Shown one piece after another: positions 8,756-18,248 of a DNA stretch of 64,000 bases. The notes under the pieces were generated by a model. That model was not told the DNA's origin. It did no database searches and was given only the letters and a program-made list of their open reading frames with translations. This DNA comes from Ancylobacter pratisalsi (GTDB lineage: Bacteria; Pseudomonadota; Alphaproteobacteria; Rhizobiales; Xanthobacteraceae), in assembly GCF_010669125.1 (NCBI RefSeq), contig NZ_CP048630.1:1426001-1490000 (forward strand), given 5' to 3'. Every line of letters begins with the position of its first letter. The stretch's first letter is position 1. The position numbers and the translations under genes were made by a program.

Positions 8756-11700
8756 TCAGTCTTCCAAGACCACCAGAAGATCCTTGGCATCAATGGCGTT
8801 GCCGGGCGCCACCAATATCTCCTGTACCACTCCCCCACGCGGCGCGTGGATGGCGGTTTCCATCTTCATCGCCTCGATGGTGAGAAGAACATCACCCGCG
8901 CTGACCACCTGCCCGGTATGCACGGCGAGCGAGGAGATCGTGCCCGGCATCGGGGCCGCGACGTGAAGCTCATTGCCCTCTTCCGCCTTGCGCCGCCCGG
9001 CGACCTTTGGCACCGCGTCGCGATCGGCCACCACCACCATGCGCGGCTGGCCGTTCAGCTCGAAGAACACCTCGACAAGGCCGTCATCGCGGGTTTCGCC
9101 CAGAGCGGTGAGACGCACCATCAGCGCCTTGCCGCGCTCGATCTCGATCGTGGCTTCGTCGCCCGGCTTCATGCCGTAGAAAAACACGGGGGTGGGAAGC
9201 GCCGAGACCGGCCCGAACTTGGCGACGACCGGTGCGAAGTCGGCAAACACCTTCGGGTACATCAGATAGGAGGCCAGCTCCTGATCGCCGGCCTCGTGAC
9301 CGATGAGCTTGGAAGCCTCGGCGCGCTCGGCTTCCAGATCGGCGTCGTCCAACAGCGAGCCATAGCGCACGGTGATCGGCGGCTCGCCCTTCAGCGCCTT
9401 GTTCTGCAAGGCCTCCGGCCACCCGCCAAGCGGCTGTCCGTATTCGCCGTGAAGCATCGCCACCGCCGAAGCGGGGAAGGCGACGTCGCGCTTGGGGTCC
9501 AGCACGTCGGCAGCGGAAAGTCCCTGACTCACCATCATCAGCGCCAGATCCCCCACAACCTTGGAGGACGGCGTCACCTTGATGATGTCGCCGAACAGGT
9601 CATTGGCGTCGCGATAGGCCTTCGCCACCTCGTGCCAGCGGCTCTCCAGACCCATGGAGCGCGCCTGCTCCTTCAGGTTGGTGAACTGCCCGCCGGGCAT
9701 CTCGTGCAGATAGACTTCGGAGGCCGGCCCCTTGAGATCGCTCTCGAACGCGGCGTATTGGGCGCGCACGCCTTCCCAGTAGAAACTGATGCGCCGGATC
9801 GCATCGGGATCGAGCCCGGTGTCCCGCGGCGAGCCGCGCAGCGCCTCGACGATCGAGCCGAGGCACGGCTGCGAGGTCATGCCGGACATCGCGTCCATGG
9901 CAAGGTCCACCGCATCGACCCCGGCCTCGACAGCCGCCAGCACCGAGGCGCCGGCGATGCCCGAGGTATCATGGGTGTGGAAATGGATCGGCAGGCCGAT
10001 CTCTTCCTTCAGCGCCTTGAACAGCACCCGGGCGGCCGCCGGCTTTACAAGCCCGCCCATGTCCTTCAGGCCGAGAATGTGGATGCCGGTCTTCTCCAGC
10101 TCCTTGGCCATGGAGATGTAGTACTTCAGGTCATACTTCGAGCGCGCCGGATCCAGCATGTCACCGGCGTAGCAGATCGCGCCCTCGACGAGCTTGCCGG
10201 TCTTCAGCGCCTCATCGATCGAGACGCGCATGTTCTCGATCCAGTTGAGGCAGTCGAACACGCGGAAGATGTCCATACCCGCATCCGCCGCCTGGCGGAT
10301 GAAGAAGCGCACCACATTATCGGGGTAGTTGGCGTAGCCGACACCGTTGGCCCCGCGCACCAGCGTCTGGGTCAGGACGTTGGGCACGTTCTCGCGGATC
10401 TTTGCCAGCGTCTCCCACGGGTCCTCGGAGAGAAACCGCATCGCCACATCGAACGCCGCGCCGCCCCAGCATTCCAGCGACAGCAGCTCCGGCAGGCCGC
10501 GCGCATAGGAATTGGCGACCTGCGCCAGGTCGTAGGAGCGCATGCGGGTGGCCAGCAGCGACTGGTGCGCGTCGCGCATGGTGGTGTCCGTCACCAGCAC
10601 GCGTTCCTGTGCCAGCATCCAGTCGGCGAAGCCCTTCGGACCCAGCCGCTCAAGCAGCTGGCGCGAGCCTTCGGGCGGTTCGTTCAGGAAGGCGGGCGGT
10701 TCAGGCACACGCGCCGTGGCCGCCGGCAACGCCCGGCCCTTCACTTCGGGATGGCCGTTCACCGTCACGTCGGCGATCCAGGCCAACAGCTTGGTCGCGC
10801 GGTCGCGGCGGCCGCCGAAGTCGAAAAGCTCCGGCGTGGTGTCGATGAAGCGCGTCGTGTAACGACAGGCAATGAAGTCGGGATGGGTCAGCACGTTCTC
10901 AAGAAACGGCAGGTTGGTGGCCACGCCGCGGATGCGATATTCGCGTAGCGCCCGGTACATGCGGGCGATGACCTCCTCGCTGGTCGGCGCCCATGCGGTC
11001 ACCTTCTCCAGCATCGGATCATAGAAGCGCGTCACCACCGCGCCCGAATAGGCCGTGCCGCCGTCAACGCGTATGCCGAAGCCCATGGCGCCGCGATAGG
11101 CGGTAATGCGGCCATAGTCAGGAACGAAGTTGTTCTCCGGGTTTTCCGTGGTGATACGGCACTGCATGGCGTGGCCATTTAGCCGGATCTCGTCCTGGCT
11201 CGGAATGCCCGTCTGCGTGACGTCGCCGATGCGCCCGCCCTCGAGGATCTTGATCTGCGCCTTGATGAGGTCCAGCCCGGTGACGACCTCGGTCACCGTG
11301 TGCTCGACCTGGATGCGCGGATTGACCTCGATGAAGTAATAGGCCCCGGTCTCGGCATCCATGAGGAATTCGACCGTGCCGGCGCCGATGTAGTCGGTGG
11401 CCCGGCCGATGGCCAGAGCCGCGTCGGTCAGGCCCTTGCGGGTCGCTTCGTCGACATAGGGCGCCGGGGCCCGCTCGATGACCTTCTGGTTGCGCCGCTG
11501 GATTGAACAGTCGCGCTCATAGACATGGACCAGATTGCCATGGGTATCGCCGAGGATCTGGACCTCGACATGACGCGCGCGACGGACCAGCTTTTCGAGA
11601 TAGACCTCGTCCTTGCCGAAAGCGGCCTTGGCCTCGCGCTTGGCCGTCATCACCGCATCGAGAAGCTTGTCCTCGCTTTCGATGGGACGCATGCCGCGCC

Positions 11701-12223
11701 CGCCGCCGCCCCAGCTCGCCTTGAGCATGACCGGATAACCGACCTTGCGCGCGGCCTCCAGCACGACCTGCCCGTCATCGGGAAGCGGCTCGGTCGCCGG
11801 CATGACGGGCACGTCGACGGAGATGGCGAGGTTACGTGCCGCCACCTTGTTGCCGAGCGTGCGCATGGTCTGCGGCGTCGGCCCGATGAAGATGATGCCG
11901 GCCTGCGCGCAGGCCTCGGCGAATTCAGGACTCTCGGAAAGGAATCCATAGCCGGGGTGGATCGCGTCGACCTTTGCTTCCTTGGCGACGCGGATCACCT
12001 CTTCGATCGACAGATAGGCGTCGATCGGCCCGAGCGGCTTTTCGAGCCAAGCGCCACGCCCGACCAGATAGGCCTCGTCCGCCTTGAACCTGTGAAGGGA
12101 GAGCTTGTCCTCTTCCGCGTAAATGGCGACCGTCGAGATGCCCAGTTCGGTCGCGGCCCGAAAGACGCGGATCGCGATCTCGGATCGGTTGGCAACGAGA
12201 AGCTTCTTGATCTTGCGGGTCAT
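8756..12223 (-). CDS. pyc: Pyruvate carboxylase
   Basis: 1155 residues, full family length. Order: biotin carboxylase (1-460, KKLLVANRSEIAIRVFRAA, ATP loop SWGGGGRGMR, EVNPRIQVEHTVTE), carboxyltransferase (about 540-820, TDTTMRDAHQSLLATRMR, GGAAFDVAMRFL, LKDMGGLVKP), tetramerisation region, and biotin carrier with the EAMKMET biotinyl-lysine near the C-terminus. It carboxylates pyruvate to oxaloacetate. I start at the ATG at 12223 (MTRKIKKLLVANRS); the open frame continues 40 residues upstream with no family match. It is divergent from pyruvate kinase and tightly followed by pntAA. Confidence 0.97.
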   Translation of the reverse strand: MTRKIKKLLVANRSEIAIRVFRAATELGISTVAIYAEEDKLSLHRFKADEAYLVGRGAWLEKPLGPIDAYLSIEEVIRVAKEAKVDAIHPGYGFLSESPEFAEACAQAGIIFIGPTPQTMRTLGNKVAARNLAISVDVPVMPATEPLPDDGQVVLEAARKVGYPVMLKASWGGGGRGMRPIESEDKLLDAVMTAKREAKAAFGKDEVYLEKLVRRARHVEVQILGDTHGNLVHVYERDCSIQRRNQKVIERAPAPYVDEATRKGLTDAALAIGRATDYIGAGTVEFLMDAETGAYYFIEVNPRIQVEHTVTEVVTGLDLIKAQIKILEGGRIGDVTQTGIPSQDEIRLNGHAMQCRITTENPENNFVPDYGRITAYRGAMGFGIRVDGGTAYSGAVVTRFYDPMLEKVTAWAPTSEEVIARMYRALREYRIRGVATNLPFLENVLTHPDFIACRYTTRFIDTTPELFDFGGRRDRATKLLAWIADVTVNGHPEVKGRALPAATARVPEPPAFLNEPPEGSRQLLERLGPKGFADWMLAQERVLVTDTTMRDAHQSLLATRMRSYDLAQVANSYARGLPELLSLECWGGAAFDVAMRFLSEDPWETLAKIRENVPNVLTQTLVRGANGVGYANYPDNVVRFFIRQAADAGMDIFRVFDCLNWIENMRVSIDEALKTGKLVEGAICYAGDMLDPARSKYDLKYYISMAKELEKTGIHILGLKDMGGLVKPAAARVLFKALKEEIGLPIHFHTHDTSGIAGASVLAAVEAGVDAVDLAMDAMSGMTSQPCLGSIVEALRGSPRDTGLDPDAIRRISFYWEGVRAQYAAFESDLKGPASEVYLHEMPGGQFTNLKEQARSMGLESRWHEVAKAYRDANDLFGDIIKVTPSSKVVGDLALMMVSQGLSAADVLDPKRDVAFPASAVAMLHGEYGQPLGGWPEALQNKALKGEPPITVRYGSLLDDADLEAERAEASKLIGHEAGDQELASYLMYPKVFADFAPVVAKFGPVSALPTPVFFYGMKPGDEATIEIERGKALMVRLTALGETRDDGLVEVFFELNGQPRMVVVADRDAVPKVAGRRKAEEGNELHVAAPMPGTISSLAVHTGQVVSAGDVLLTIEAMKMETAIHAPRGGVVQEILVAPGNAIDAKDLLVVLED

Positions 12224-12722
12224 GGCGAGCGCGGGCCTATGGTTGCGGTCGGGGAAAGGACGATCTCGGGACCTACATCCTGGCTTTGGACAATAAAGAG
12301 CCTCGTTCCGCCGCCTGACCAGCCCGATGAGCCGGCGATGCATCAGTCATGCCGGATCAAACTCACATCGGGCCACTTGCGCGTGCCATCTATTGGTATA
12401 CAGAATTACGGATGCCAGCAAGTTGATTTCGCGCATCGGCCCCTGCCCGCTGTGCATCGTCGACGAAATGGCACCAGCAGCGGCGGCGATGGTGCCAGCG
12501 ATGGCGTCAGTCGCACAAACGTTGCTGCAATGCGGAAGAAATTGGGCGGCGCAGCATCAAGCTCCGTTGTCTTTTTGCAGCGAAATTCTAAGTTTTGAAC
12601 GTCTTCGTCGCCAAATCGACACGCTGCGATGCAAGATAACAACTAAGCGACAACTGTCCCGTTTTGGTTCATAGCTGGCATGTCGACGCTTGCGTCGGCA
12701 CGCTTCACGACGGAGGAATAGT
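12224..12722. other. 499-base intergenic region between pyc and pyk
   Basis: No credible gene. The half next to pyk (12585-12680) is less GC-rich than the surroundings and probably holds the pyk promoter, but I see no strong -35/-10 pair. Around 12391-12406 there is a GTATAC-centred imperfect palindrome (ATTG-GTATAC-AGAAT), reminiscent of GntR-family operators; this is weak. A GGAGGA ribosome site at 12712-12717 serves pyk. Confidence 0.5.
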
Positions 12723-14282
12723 ATGGTTATGCGGCGGGAACGCGCGACGAAGATCGTGGCGACCCTGGGCCCGGCTTCATCCAGCCCGGAGATGATCAAG
12801 GCTCTCTTTGAGGCAGGGGTCGACGTATTCCGGCTTAATTTCAGTCACGGCACGCAGGAAAATCATGGCCGTGTGCTCGGCGCCGTGCGCGCGCTGGAGA
12901 AGGATGTGGGCCGCCCCATCGGCATTCTGGCCGATCTTCAGGGCCCGAAGCTGCGCCTCGGCAAGTTCGTCGACGGCTTCATCAACCTGACCGCCGGCAC
13001 CACCATCCGTTTCGACACCGACCCGACACCGGGCGACGAGAAGCGTGTGCCGATTCCTCACCCGGAAATTCTCGAGGCCCTGCACGAGGGCTCGACCGTG
13101 CTGCTGGACGACGGCAAGGTGCGTGTGCGGGTGGTTCGCAAGGGCGCCGGCTTCATCGACGCCGAGGTCATCGCCGGCAATCGCCTGTCCAACAACAAGG
13201 GCTTCAACGTCCCCGACGTGCTGCTGCCGGTCTCGGCGCTCACCGACAAGGACCGCTCCGACCTGTTCTTCGCGCTCGATCTCGGCGTGGAATGGATCGC
13301 GCTCTCCTTCGTGCAGAGCCCGCAGGACGTCATCGAGGCCCAGGAACTCATCCAGGGCCGGGCGCAGATCAACCTGAAGCTGGAGAAGCCGCTCGCCGTC
13401 GAGCACCTCACCCGCCTCACCGAGCTGTCCGACAGCATCATGGTGGCGCGTGGCGATCTGGGCGTGGAACTGTCGCTGCCTGAAATTCCCGCGCTCCAGA
13501 AGCGCGTGATCCGCGAATCCCGCCGCCTGGGCAAGCCGGTGATCGTGGCCACCCAGATGCTGGAATCGATGATCACCTCGCCGGTACCGACCCGCGCCGA
13601 GGTCTCGGACGTCGCCACCGCCGTCTATGACGGCGCGGACGCGGTCATGCTCTCGGCCGAGAGCGCGGCCGGCCAGTACCCGATCGAGGCCGTCGCCATG
13701 ATGGACCAGATCATCAAGCAGGTGGAGCGTGACCCGGGCTACCGCGCGATCATCGAGTCGCAGCGCCCCGATGCCGGCCATTCCGTCGCCGATGCGGTGA
13801 CACAGGCCGCCTATCAGGCAGCCACCTCGGTCGATGCCGGCGCCATCGTGACCTACACGCTGTCGGGCACCACGACGCTGAACGCCGCGCGCGAGCGTCC
13901 GCATATCCCGATCGTCGGCATTGCCAGCCAGCTCTCCACCGCGCGTCGCCTCGTCATGTCTTATGGCGTCCACGTGGTGCATGCGCCGGAGGAGATCCAC
14001 ACCTTCGGCGAAATGGCGACCAAGGCCATGCAGATCACGCTGGAGCACGGCTTCGCCAAGGAAGGCGACTGCATCGCGATCACGGCCGGCGTGCCCTTCG
14101 CGACACCGGGCACCACGAATGTTCTGCGTCTCGTCACCCTCGACAAGACGATGCTGGCGCGCCTTCCCAAGGCGTCCCAGCCGGCGGAGGCCCCCCGCCG
14201 CGCCGCGGCGAAGGCCGGCGACACCTCGGTTGCGCGCTCCCAGCCGATCGATACCGCGGCGGACGAGAACGACGCCGGCTGA
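12723..14282 (+). CDS. pyk: Pyruvate kinase
   Basis: 519 residues. TKIVATLGPASSSPEMIKALFEAGVDVFRLNFSHG opens the barrel, followed by ADLQGPKLRLG, the active-site region (MVARGDLGVELSLPEIPALQKRVI), VATQMLESMITSPVPTRAEVSDVATAV and the C-terminal regulatory domain. The usual length is about 475; here a 40-residue Ala/Pro-rich tail follows residue 478 (ASQPAEAPRRAAAKAG). One peculiarity is that the stretch between VIEAQELIQGRAQINLKLEKPLAVEHL and LSDSIMVARGDLG is normal in length. The start is set by GGAGGA six bases upstream. It converts PEP and ADP to pyruvate and ATP, next to pyruvate carboxylase. Confidence 0.97.
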   Translation: MVMRRERATKIVATLGPASSSPEMIKALFEAGVDVFRLNFSHGTQENHGRVLGAVRALEKDVGRPIGILADLQGPKLRLGKFVDGFINLTAGTTIRFDTDPTPGDEKRVPIPHPEILEALHEGSTVLLDDGKVRVRVVRKGAGFIDAEVIAGNRLSNNKGFNVPDVLLPVSALTDKDRSDLFFALDLGVEWIALSFVQSPQDVIEAQELIQGRAQINLKLEKPLAVEHLTRLTELSDSIMVARGDLGVELSLPEIPALQKRVIRESRRLGKPVIVATQMLESMITSPVPTRAEVSDVATAVYDGADAVMLSAESAAGQYPIEAVAMMDQIIKQVERDPGYRAIIESQRPDAGHSVADAVTQAAYQAATSVDAGAIVTYTLSGTTTLNAARERPHIPIVGIASQLSTARRLVMSYGVHVVHAPEEIHTFGEMATKAMQITLEHGFAKEGDCIAITAGVPFATPGTTNVLRLVTLDKTMLARLPKASQPAEAPRRAAAKAGDTSVARSQPIDTAADENDAG

Positions 14283-14316
14283 GCGGCAACGCCTGCCGAA
14301 CCCACACGCGATAAAG

Positions 14317-14343
14317 GCCCTCTCTTCACGGGAGGGCTTTTTT
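14317..14343 (+). terminator. Intrinsic terminator after pyk
   Basis: GCCCTC (14317-14322) pairs with GAGGGC (14332-14337) and is followed directly by six T residues. It lies 35 bases past the pyk stop and is a textbook rho-independent terminator. Confidence 0.9.
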
Positions 14344-14365
14344 CATTCCGGCGGTCCCGGCAAAC

Positions 14366-14914
14366 TCAGGTCGGAGGCTCGGCCTCACCTGCTCCCAGTG
14401 CGCGCTGCATCAGTACCGAGTCGACCCATCGACCGTGCTTGAATCCCACCGCGCGCAACGTGCCGACATGGGTGAAGCCGTGGCGGCGATGCAGCGCGAT
14501 GGAGCCCGCGTTCGCGCTATTGCCGATGACGGCGATCATCTGCCGCCACGGTCCCGCCTCGCAATCGGCGATCAATGCCGCCAGCAGCGCGCTGCCGATG
14601 CCGCGCCCACCCTGTCCCTGCGCGACATAGACCGAATTTTCCACCGTATAACGATAGGCCGGCCGGGGCCGGTAGCTGGTGGCATAGCTGTAGCCGACGA
14701 CCTCGCCCTGGAACACCGCGACCAGATAGGGCAGGCCAGCCTCGAGCACAGCCGCGCGACGGCGCGCCATCTCCTCCCGCGTGGGCGGCGTTTCCTCGAA
14801 ACTTGCCAGCCCATGCAGCACATGGTGCGCATAGATGGACTGGATCGAGGCGATGTCGCCCTCTTCGCAGGCGCGCACCAGGGGACAAGACTCGTGGGGC
14901 ATCGGCTTCAACAT
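14366..14914 (-). CDS. GNAT N-acetyltransferase, phosphinothricin acetyltransferase-like
   Basis: 182 residues. The Pat/Bar subfamily features are present: VRACEEGDIASIQSIYAHHVLHGLASFEETPPT at the start, GYSYATSYRPRPAYRYTVENSVYV in the middle and the acetyl-CoA loop QGQGGRGIGSALL near residue 105, then HRRHGFTHVGTLRAVGFKHGRWVDSVLMQRAL. The family acetylates phosphinothricin or, more often, methionine sulfone/sulfoximine and other small amines. The start is uncertain between 14938, 14914 and 14902. Convergent with pyk. Confidence 0.85.
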   Translation of the reverse strand: MLKPMPHESCPLVRACEEGDIASIQSIYAHHVLHGLASFEETPPTREEMARRRAAVLEAGLPYLVAVFQGEVVGYSYATSYRPRPAYRYTVENSVYVAQGQGGRGIGSALLAALIADCEAGPWRQMIAVIGNSANAGSIALHRRHGFTHVGTLRAVGFKHGRWVDSVLMQRALGAGEAEPPT

Positions 14915-15032
14915 TTTCTCGCCGCGCGCCGGCCGCACAAGCGAAGCTCGCGGATGGCCAAGGCACGCGGATCACCTCGTCTGTCCCGCCTATAGCCGAG
15001 CGCACCCGCTCTGTCCTCGCCTTTGCCTGGCC

Positions 15033-15665
15033 TTAAGCGGGCGGGCGGGCAACAAGGCGGCGCAGCTTGCCCAGCTGAACCTCCGCCGTCTCGTGCAGAT
15101 CAAGCGTTCCGGCGAAGCGTCCATCCGGGCCCATCAGGTACACCACAGCGGTGTGGTCCATGGTGTAGCCGCTCTCAGTCGGCACCTTGCGGGCATAGGC
15201 CTTGTAGTTGGCCACCATGGTATCGATCTCTTCCCGTGATCCGGTAAGCGCGAGGATGCGCGGATCGAAGGACGACATGTAGGTCTTCAGCTGCTCCACG
15301 CTGTCGCGTTCCGGGTCGACGGAGACGAACTGCACCTTGAGCCGGTCGGCATCGGTGCCGAGCTGCGGCAGGAGCTGGGAGAGCGCGAACAGCGTGGTGG
15401 GGCACACATCCGGGCAGCTGGTGAAGCCGAAGAACACGGCATGGGGACGCCCCTCGACATCCTTCTCGCTGACGCGGCGCCCTTCCTGATCAGTCAACGC
15501 GAAGGAACCACCAAGCTCGGAAATGTCGATCGCCACTTCCCGCGGAACCGGGCGCCCGGCGGCGTCCTCGCGGGTCCCCTGCCCGGTTCGGGTGAGGAGC
15601 AGCCAGCCAAAACCGGCCAATGCCAGCACCACCAGCACCCACAGAACCCGTCGCACGGTCCTCAT
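15033..15665 (-). CDS. Sco1/SenC/PrrC-type copper chaperone or thiol protein
   Basis: 210 residues. One N-terminal membrane anchor (residues 6-25), then a periplasmic thioredoxin-like domain. The copper/redox motif CPDVC is at Cys84 and Cys88 and the distal ligand is His171 (YTMDHTAVVYL). The family delivers copper to the CuA site of cytochrome c oxidase or works as a thiol-disulfide reductase. No cytochrome oxidase gene is nearby. The ATG at 15665 lies just downstream of a GGGGGCG ribosome site. Confidence 0.92.
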   Translation of the reverse strand: MRTVRRVLWVLVVLALAGFGWLLLTRTGQGTREDAAGRPVPREVAIDISELGGSFALTDQEGRRVSEKDVEGRPHAVFFGFTSCPDVCPTTLFALSQLLPQLGTDADRLKVQFVSVDPERDSVEQLKTYMSSFDPRILALTGSREEIDTMVANYKAYARKVPTESGYTMDHTAVVYLMGPDGRFAGTLDLHETAEVQLGKLRRLVARPPA

Positions 15666-15744
15666 TCTTTCGCCCCCCTCGGTTATTCGAACCGGGGGGT
15701 GACGCCTTCGCGACACTGGGTCAATTCACGAAACCGGGGGGCGT

Positions 15745-16800
15745 TCACTGCGTCGTCGTCGCTGGCCCGCCATAGGGATCGGCAAGCGCGGCGGTGGGCT
15801 GGCTGACCGGTATCTTGCCCGAGGTGAGCGCGGCGAGTTTTTCCGGACCCGAGCGGCGGAGCACCTCGCGGAAGGTCGGATGCATGCCGCCATCCACATA
15901 GGGGGCCGCGACAGCCGGATTGGCGGCGGCGACGGCGACCATCTGCGCGGTCTCGGCGATCTGGCGCTGCTGGATACGCTGGGCCATCTCGACACTGTCC
16001 GGATCGGCCGGACACGCGCCGAGCGGGGCGAGCGCGGCATCCGCCGGGCTGGCCTGTGGTGAAAAGCGATAACGCCCCGCGCAGGCGGTCACGACGGGCG
16101 GCTTGCGCGTCAGGTCGAAATACTCGGTGCCTTCCTGCAAATTGCGCCAGAACGCCATGTTGGGATCGTTGCGGTGGGCGGCAAAATTGGCCGGCGTCAT
16201 GCGGAATGGCAGCGCCTGCACCTGGAAACTCTCCTGCCCTCCCCTCAGCGCCTCGCGGGCGAGTGCGTAGATTTCCTGCACGCCATCATTGGTCATGGCG
16301 TAGCAGCCCGCGGAGGTGCAGGCCCCATGCACCATCAGCGCGCTGCCGGTGTAGCCAAGCGCGCTTTCCAGCTCGTTCGGGTAGCCGAGATTAAACGACA
16401 GATAGTATTGCGAGCGCGGGTTCAGCTGCGCCCTGGATACGGAGTAGAAACCCTCCGGGGCCTGCCGGTCGCCCTCGCGCGTCTTCGGCCCGAGCTTCCC
16501 GGACCAGCGGCACATCGGATAGGTCTTGAGCAGGGCGTAGGTGCCGCGCGTCGTGCGCTTCCACACCTCCATCTCGCTCTCCTGCTTGTAGATACGGATC
16601 ATGATCGGGTCTTCGGGCGTCATGCCCTTTTCCGACATTTCCGAGAGGATCTTGCCGTTCAGCGGCACCTCGCCGCGATCGTCGCGGTCCATCGACGCGC
16701 AGCCCGCCAGTGCGGCCGCAGCGATCGCGACGGCGAAAAGACCTAGTCTGGCCAGCAGCTTACTCAACAACACGGGACTCCCGGCGTGCATCATTCTCAT
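15745..16800 (-). CDS. YafK-type L,D-transpeptidase lipoprotein
   Basis: 351 residues. Lipoprotein signal with AGC lipobox (ALAGCASM, Cys about 30). The YkuD-fold catalytic region contains MVHGACTSAGCYAMTND, the YafK variant of the HGxxxxxGC motif, with GCYAM supplying the nucleophilic cysteine. Related E. coli proteins are L,D-transpeptidases/amidases acting on peptidoglycan or the Lpp link. The C-terminal 100 residues are Ala/Pro-rich with no recognised domain. Start chosen at the signal peptide (16800; 16794 also possible); the frame is open further upstream without family match. The first part of the cell-wall theme seen at the left end recurs here. Confidence 0.88.
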   Translation of the reverse strand: MRMMHAGSPVLLSKLLARLGLFAVAIAAAALAGCASMDRDDRGEVPLNGKILSEMSEKGMTPEDPIMIRIYKQESEMEVWKRTTRGTYALLKTYPMCRWSGKLGPKTREGDRQAPEGFYSVSRAQLNPRSQYYLSFNLGYPNELESALGYTGSALMVHGACTSAGCYAMTNDGVQEIYALAREALRGGQESFQVQALPFRMTPANFAAHRNDPNMAFWRNLQEGTEYFDLTRKPPVVTACAGRYRFSPQASPADAALAPLGACPADPDSVEMAQRIQQRQIAETAQMVAVAAANPAVAAPYVDGGMHPTFREVLRRSGPEKLAALTSGKIPVSQPTAALADPYGGPATTTQ

Positions 16801-17033
16801 CCCGCGGCGCCTCGCTCCTGGGCGTGACTCGATGGGCCGACGGGACGCCCGGACGTCATGAAGCTCCAATATGGTTTTTCCTTTATGAACACGGCGGCCG
16901 CGCACGCGGATGTGAGGTTCCACCCGCACAGCGACAGAGATTGATGCCCGCACGCCGGAGGTATTACATCCGCGCACGCCGTCGGCCGCGCAGCGCGATT
17001 GCCGGGGTGGCACATCTGTCGGGAGCGCGCACC

Positions 17034-18221
17034 ATGTCAGCCTCACGGCCCGCCCCGAGAGCGGCCGCCCTCACCCTCCCATCGGACATTGTCCCGGCAA
17101 AAGTGCGGCCGCGCGTGACCTGCCTCGACGGAGTGCGAGGGGCGGCGGCATGCGCCGTGGTGGCCTTCCATTTCTTCTATGCCTTCACCCCCGGTCCTTT
17201 CGCCGATAAGGCGCGCACCGGCTTCACCATCTTCGACACACCGCTGGCGGTGCTGTGGAATGGGCATTTCGCGGTCTCGATCTTCTTCGTGCTGTCGGGG
17301 TTCGTGCTGGCGGCTTCGGCGCCGAAAAGCGCGCACGAGGCGCCGCTGATGATCAGCCTGCGCTATCTGCGCCTCGGGGTCCCCGCTCTCGTCTCCTCGA
17401 TCCTCGCCTGGGCCTGGCTCAACGGCTTTCCCGATGCCGCCCGGGAGGCACAGGCGATCAGCACCAGCACGTGGTTTCGCTGGACCTATCAACCGCCCAT
17501 CCCGCCCCTGTCGCAGGCGATCTGGGAAGGCGGCGTCGGGGTGTTTCTCAATGGCACGACCGGCTTCAACAACCCGCTATGGACCATGCGGGCGGAGCTT
17601 CTCGGGTCTGTTCTGATCTACGGGTCCTACGGCGTCCTCAAAGGCGACCTGCGCCGCTGGGCGATGGTGGTGGGCATTGTCGGATTCGCCGCGACGGGCC
17701 TGTTCTATCTCGCCGCCTTCTGCGGCGGGGCGCTAGTGTTCGAGTTCCGCGGGCATCTGCGCGACCGGCCTAGGGCGGGTCTTCTCATCGGGTTTGCCGG
17801 GCTCGTCATCGGCGCGACCTATCCCTACCACGCCTCAGGTCCCGGCCTGCTCGACGCCATCCAGTCACGCCTCGGCGGCGAAGGCTGGCGGCAGGCCGGC
17901 GCGGTGCTGGCGCTGGTCTCGGTGCTGACCACTCCGGTCCTTCGCCGCTTCTTCGACAGCGCACCGCTTCAACGCCTCGGGGCACTGTCCTTCCCGATCT
18001 ACCTTGTCCATGTCCCCCTTATCGTGGCACCGGCCGCATGGTTCTTCGTCGCCTTTGCCCCGCTGGGGGCAGCGGGCGTCGGCGGCCTCTTCGTGCTGGT
18101 GTGCCTGGCCACGCTCGCACTGGCCTCGGTCTTCCTGGTCACGGTGGAACGCCCCCTGCTCGCGGGGCTGAAAGCCGTTCGCGCACGGGCTCGGACGGCC
18201 GCGCCGCGCGCCGCGCCCTAA
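17034..18221 (+). CDS. Acyltransferase family 3 (OafA/YrhL-like) membrane protein
   Basis: 395 residues with about ten membrane helices. The conserved start CLDGVRGAAACAVVAFHFF carries the family R/K-G-x-A-A and H motif, followed by FAVSIFFVLSGFVLAAS and LWTMRAELLGSVLIYG. These enzymes transfer acetyl or other acyl groups to cell-surface sugars. The substrate cannot be told from sequence. The ATG at 17034 is about 30 residues before the first motif; earlier in-frame starts exist but add basic, non-matching sequence. Confidence 0.87.
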   Translation: MSASRPAPRAAALTLPSDIVPAKVRPRVTCLDGVRGAAACAVVAFHFFYAFTPGPFADKARTGFTIFDTPLAVLWNGHFAVSIFFVLSGFVLAASAPKSAHEAPLMISLRYLRLGVPALVSSILAWAWLNGFPDAAREAQAISTSTWFRWTYQPPIPPLSQAIWEGGVGVFLNGTTGFNNPLWTMRAELLGSVLIYGSYGVLKGDLRRWAMVVGIVGFAATGLFYLAAFCGGALVFEFRGHLRDRPRAGLLIGFAGLVIGATYPYHASGPGLLDAIQSRLGGEGWRQAGAVLALVSVLTTPVLRRFFDSAPLQRLGALSFPIYLVHVPLIVAPAAWFFVAFAPLGAAGVGGLFVLVCLATLALASVFLVTVERPLLAGLKAVRARARTAAPRAAP

Positions 18222-18248
18222 CGCGTTCTCGACCGAAGAGGGCTCCGG

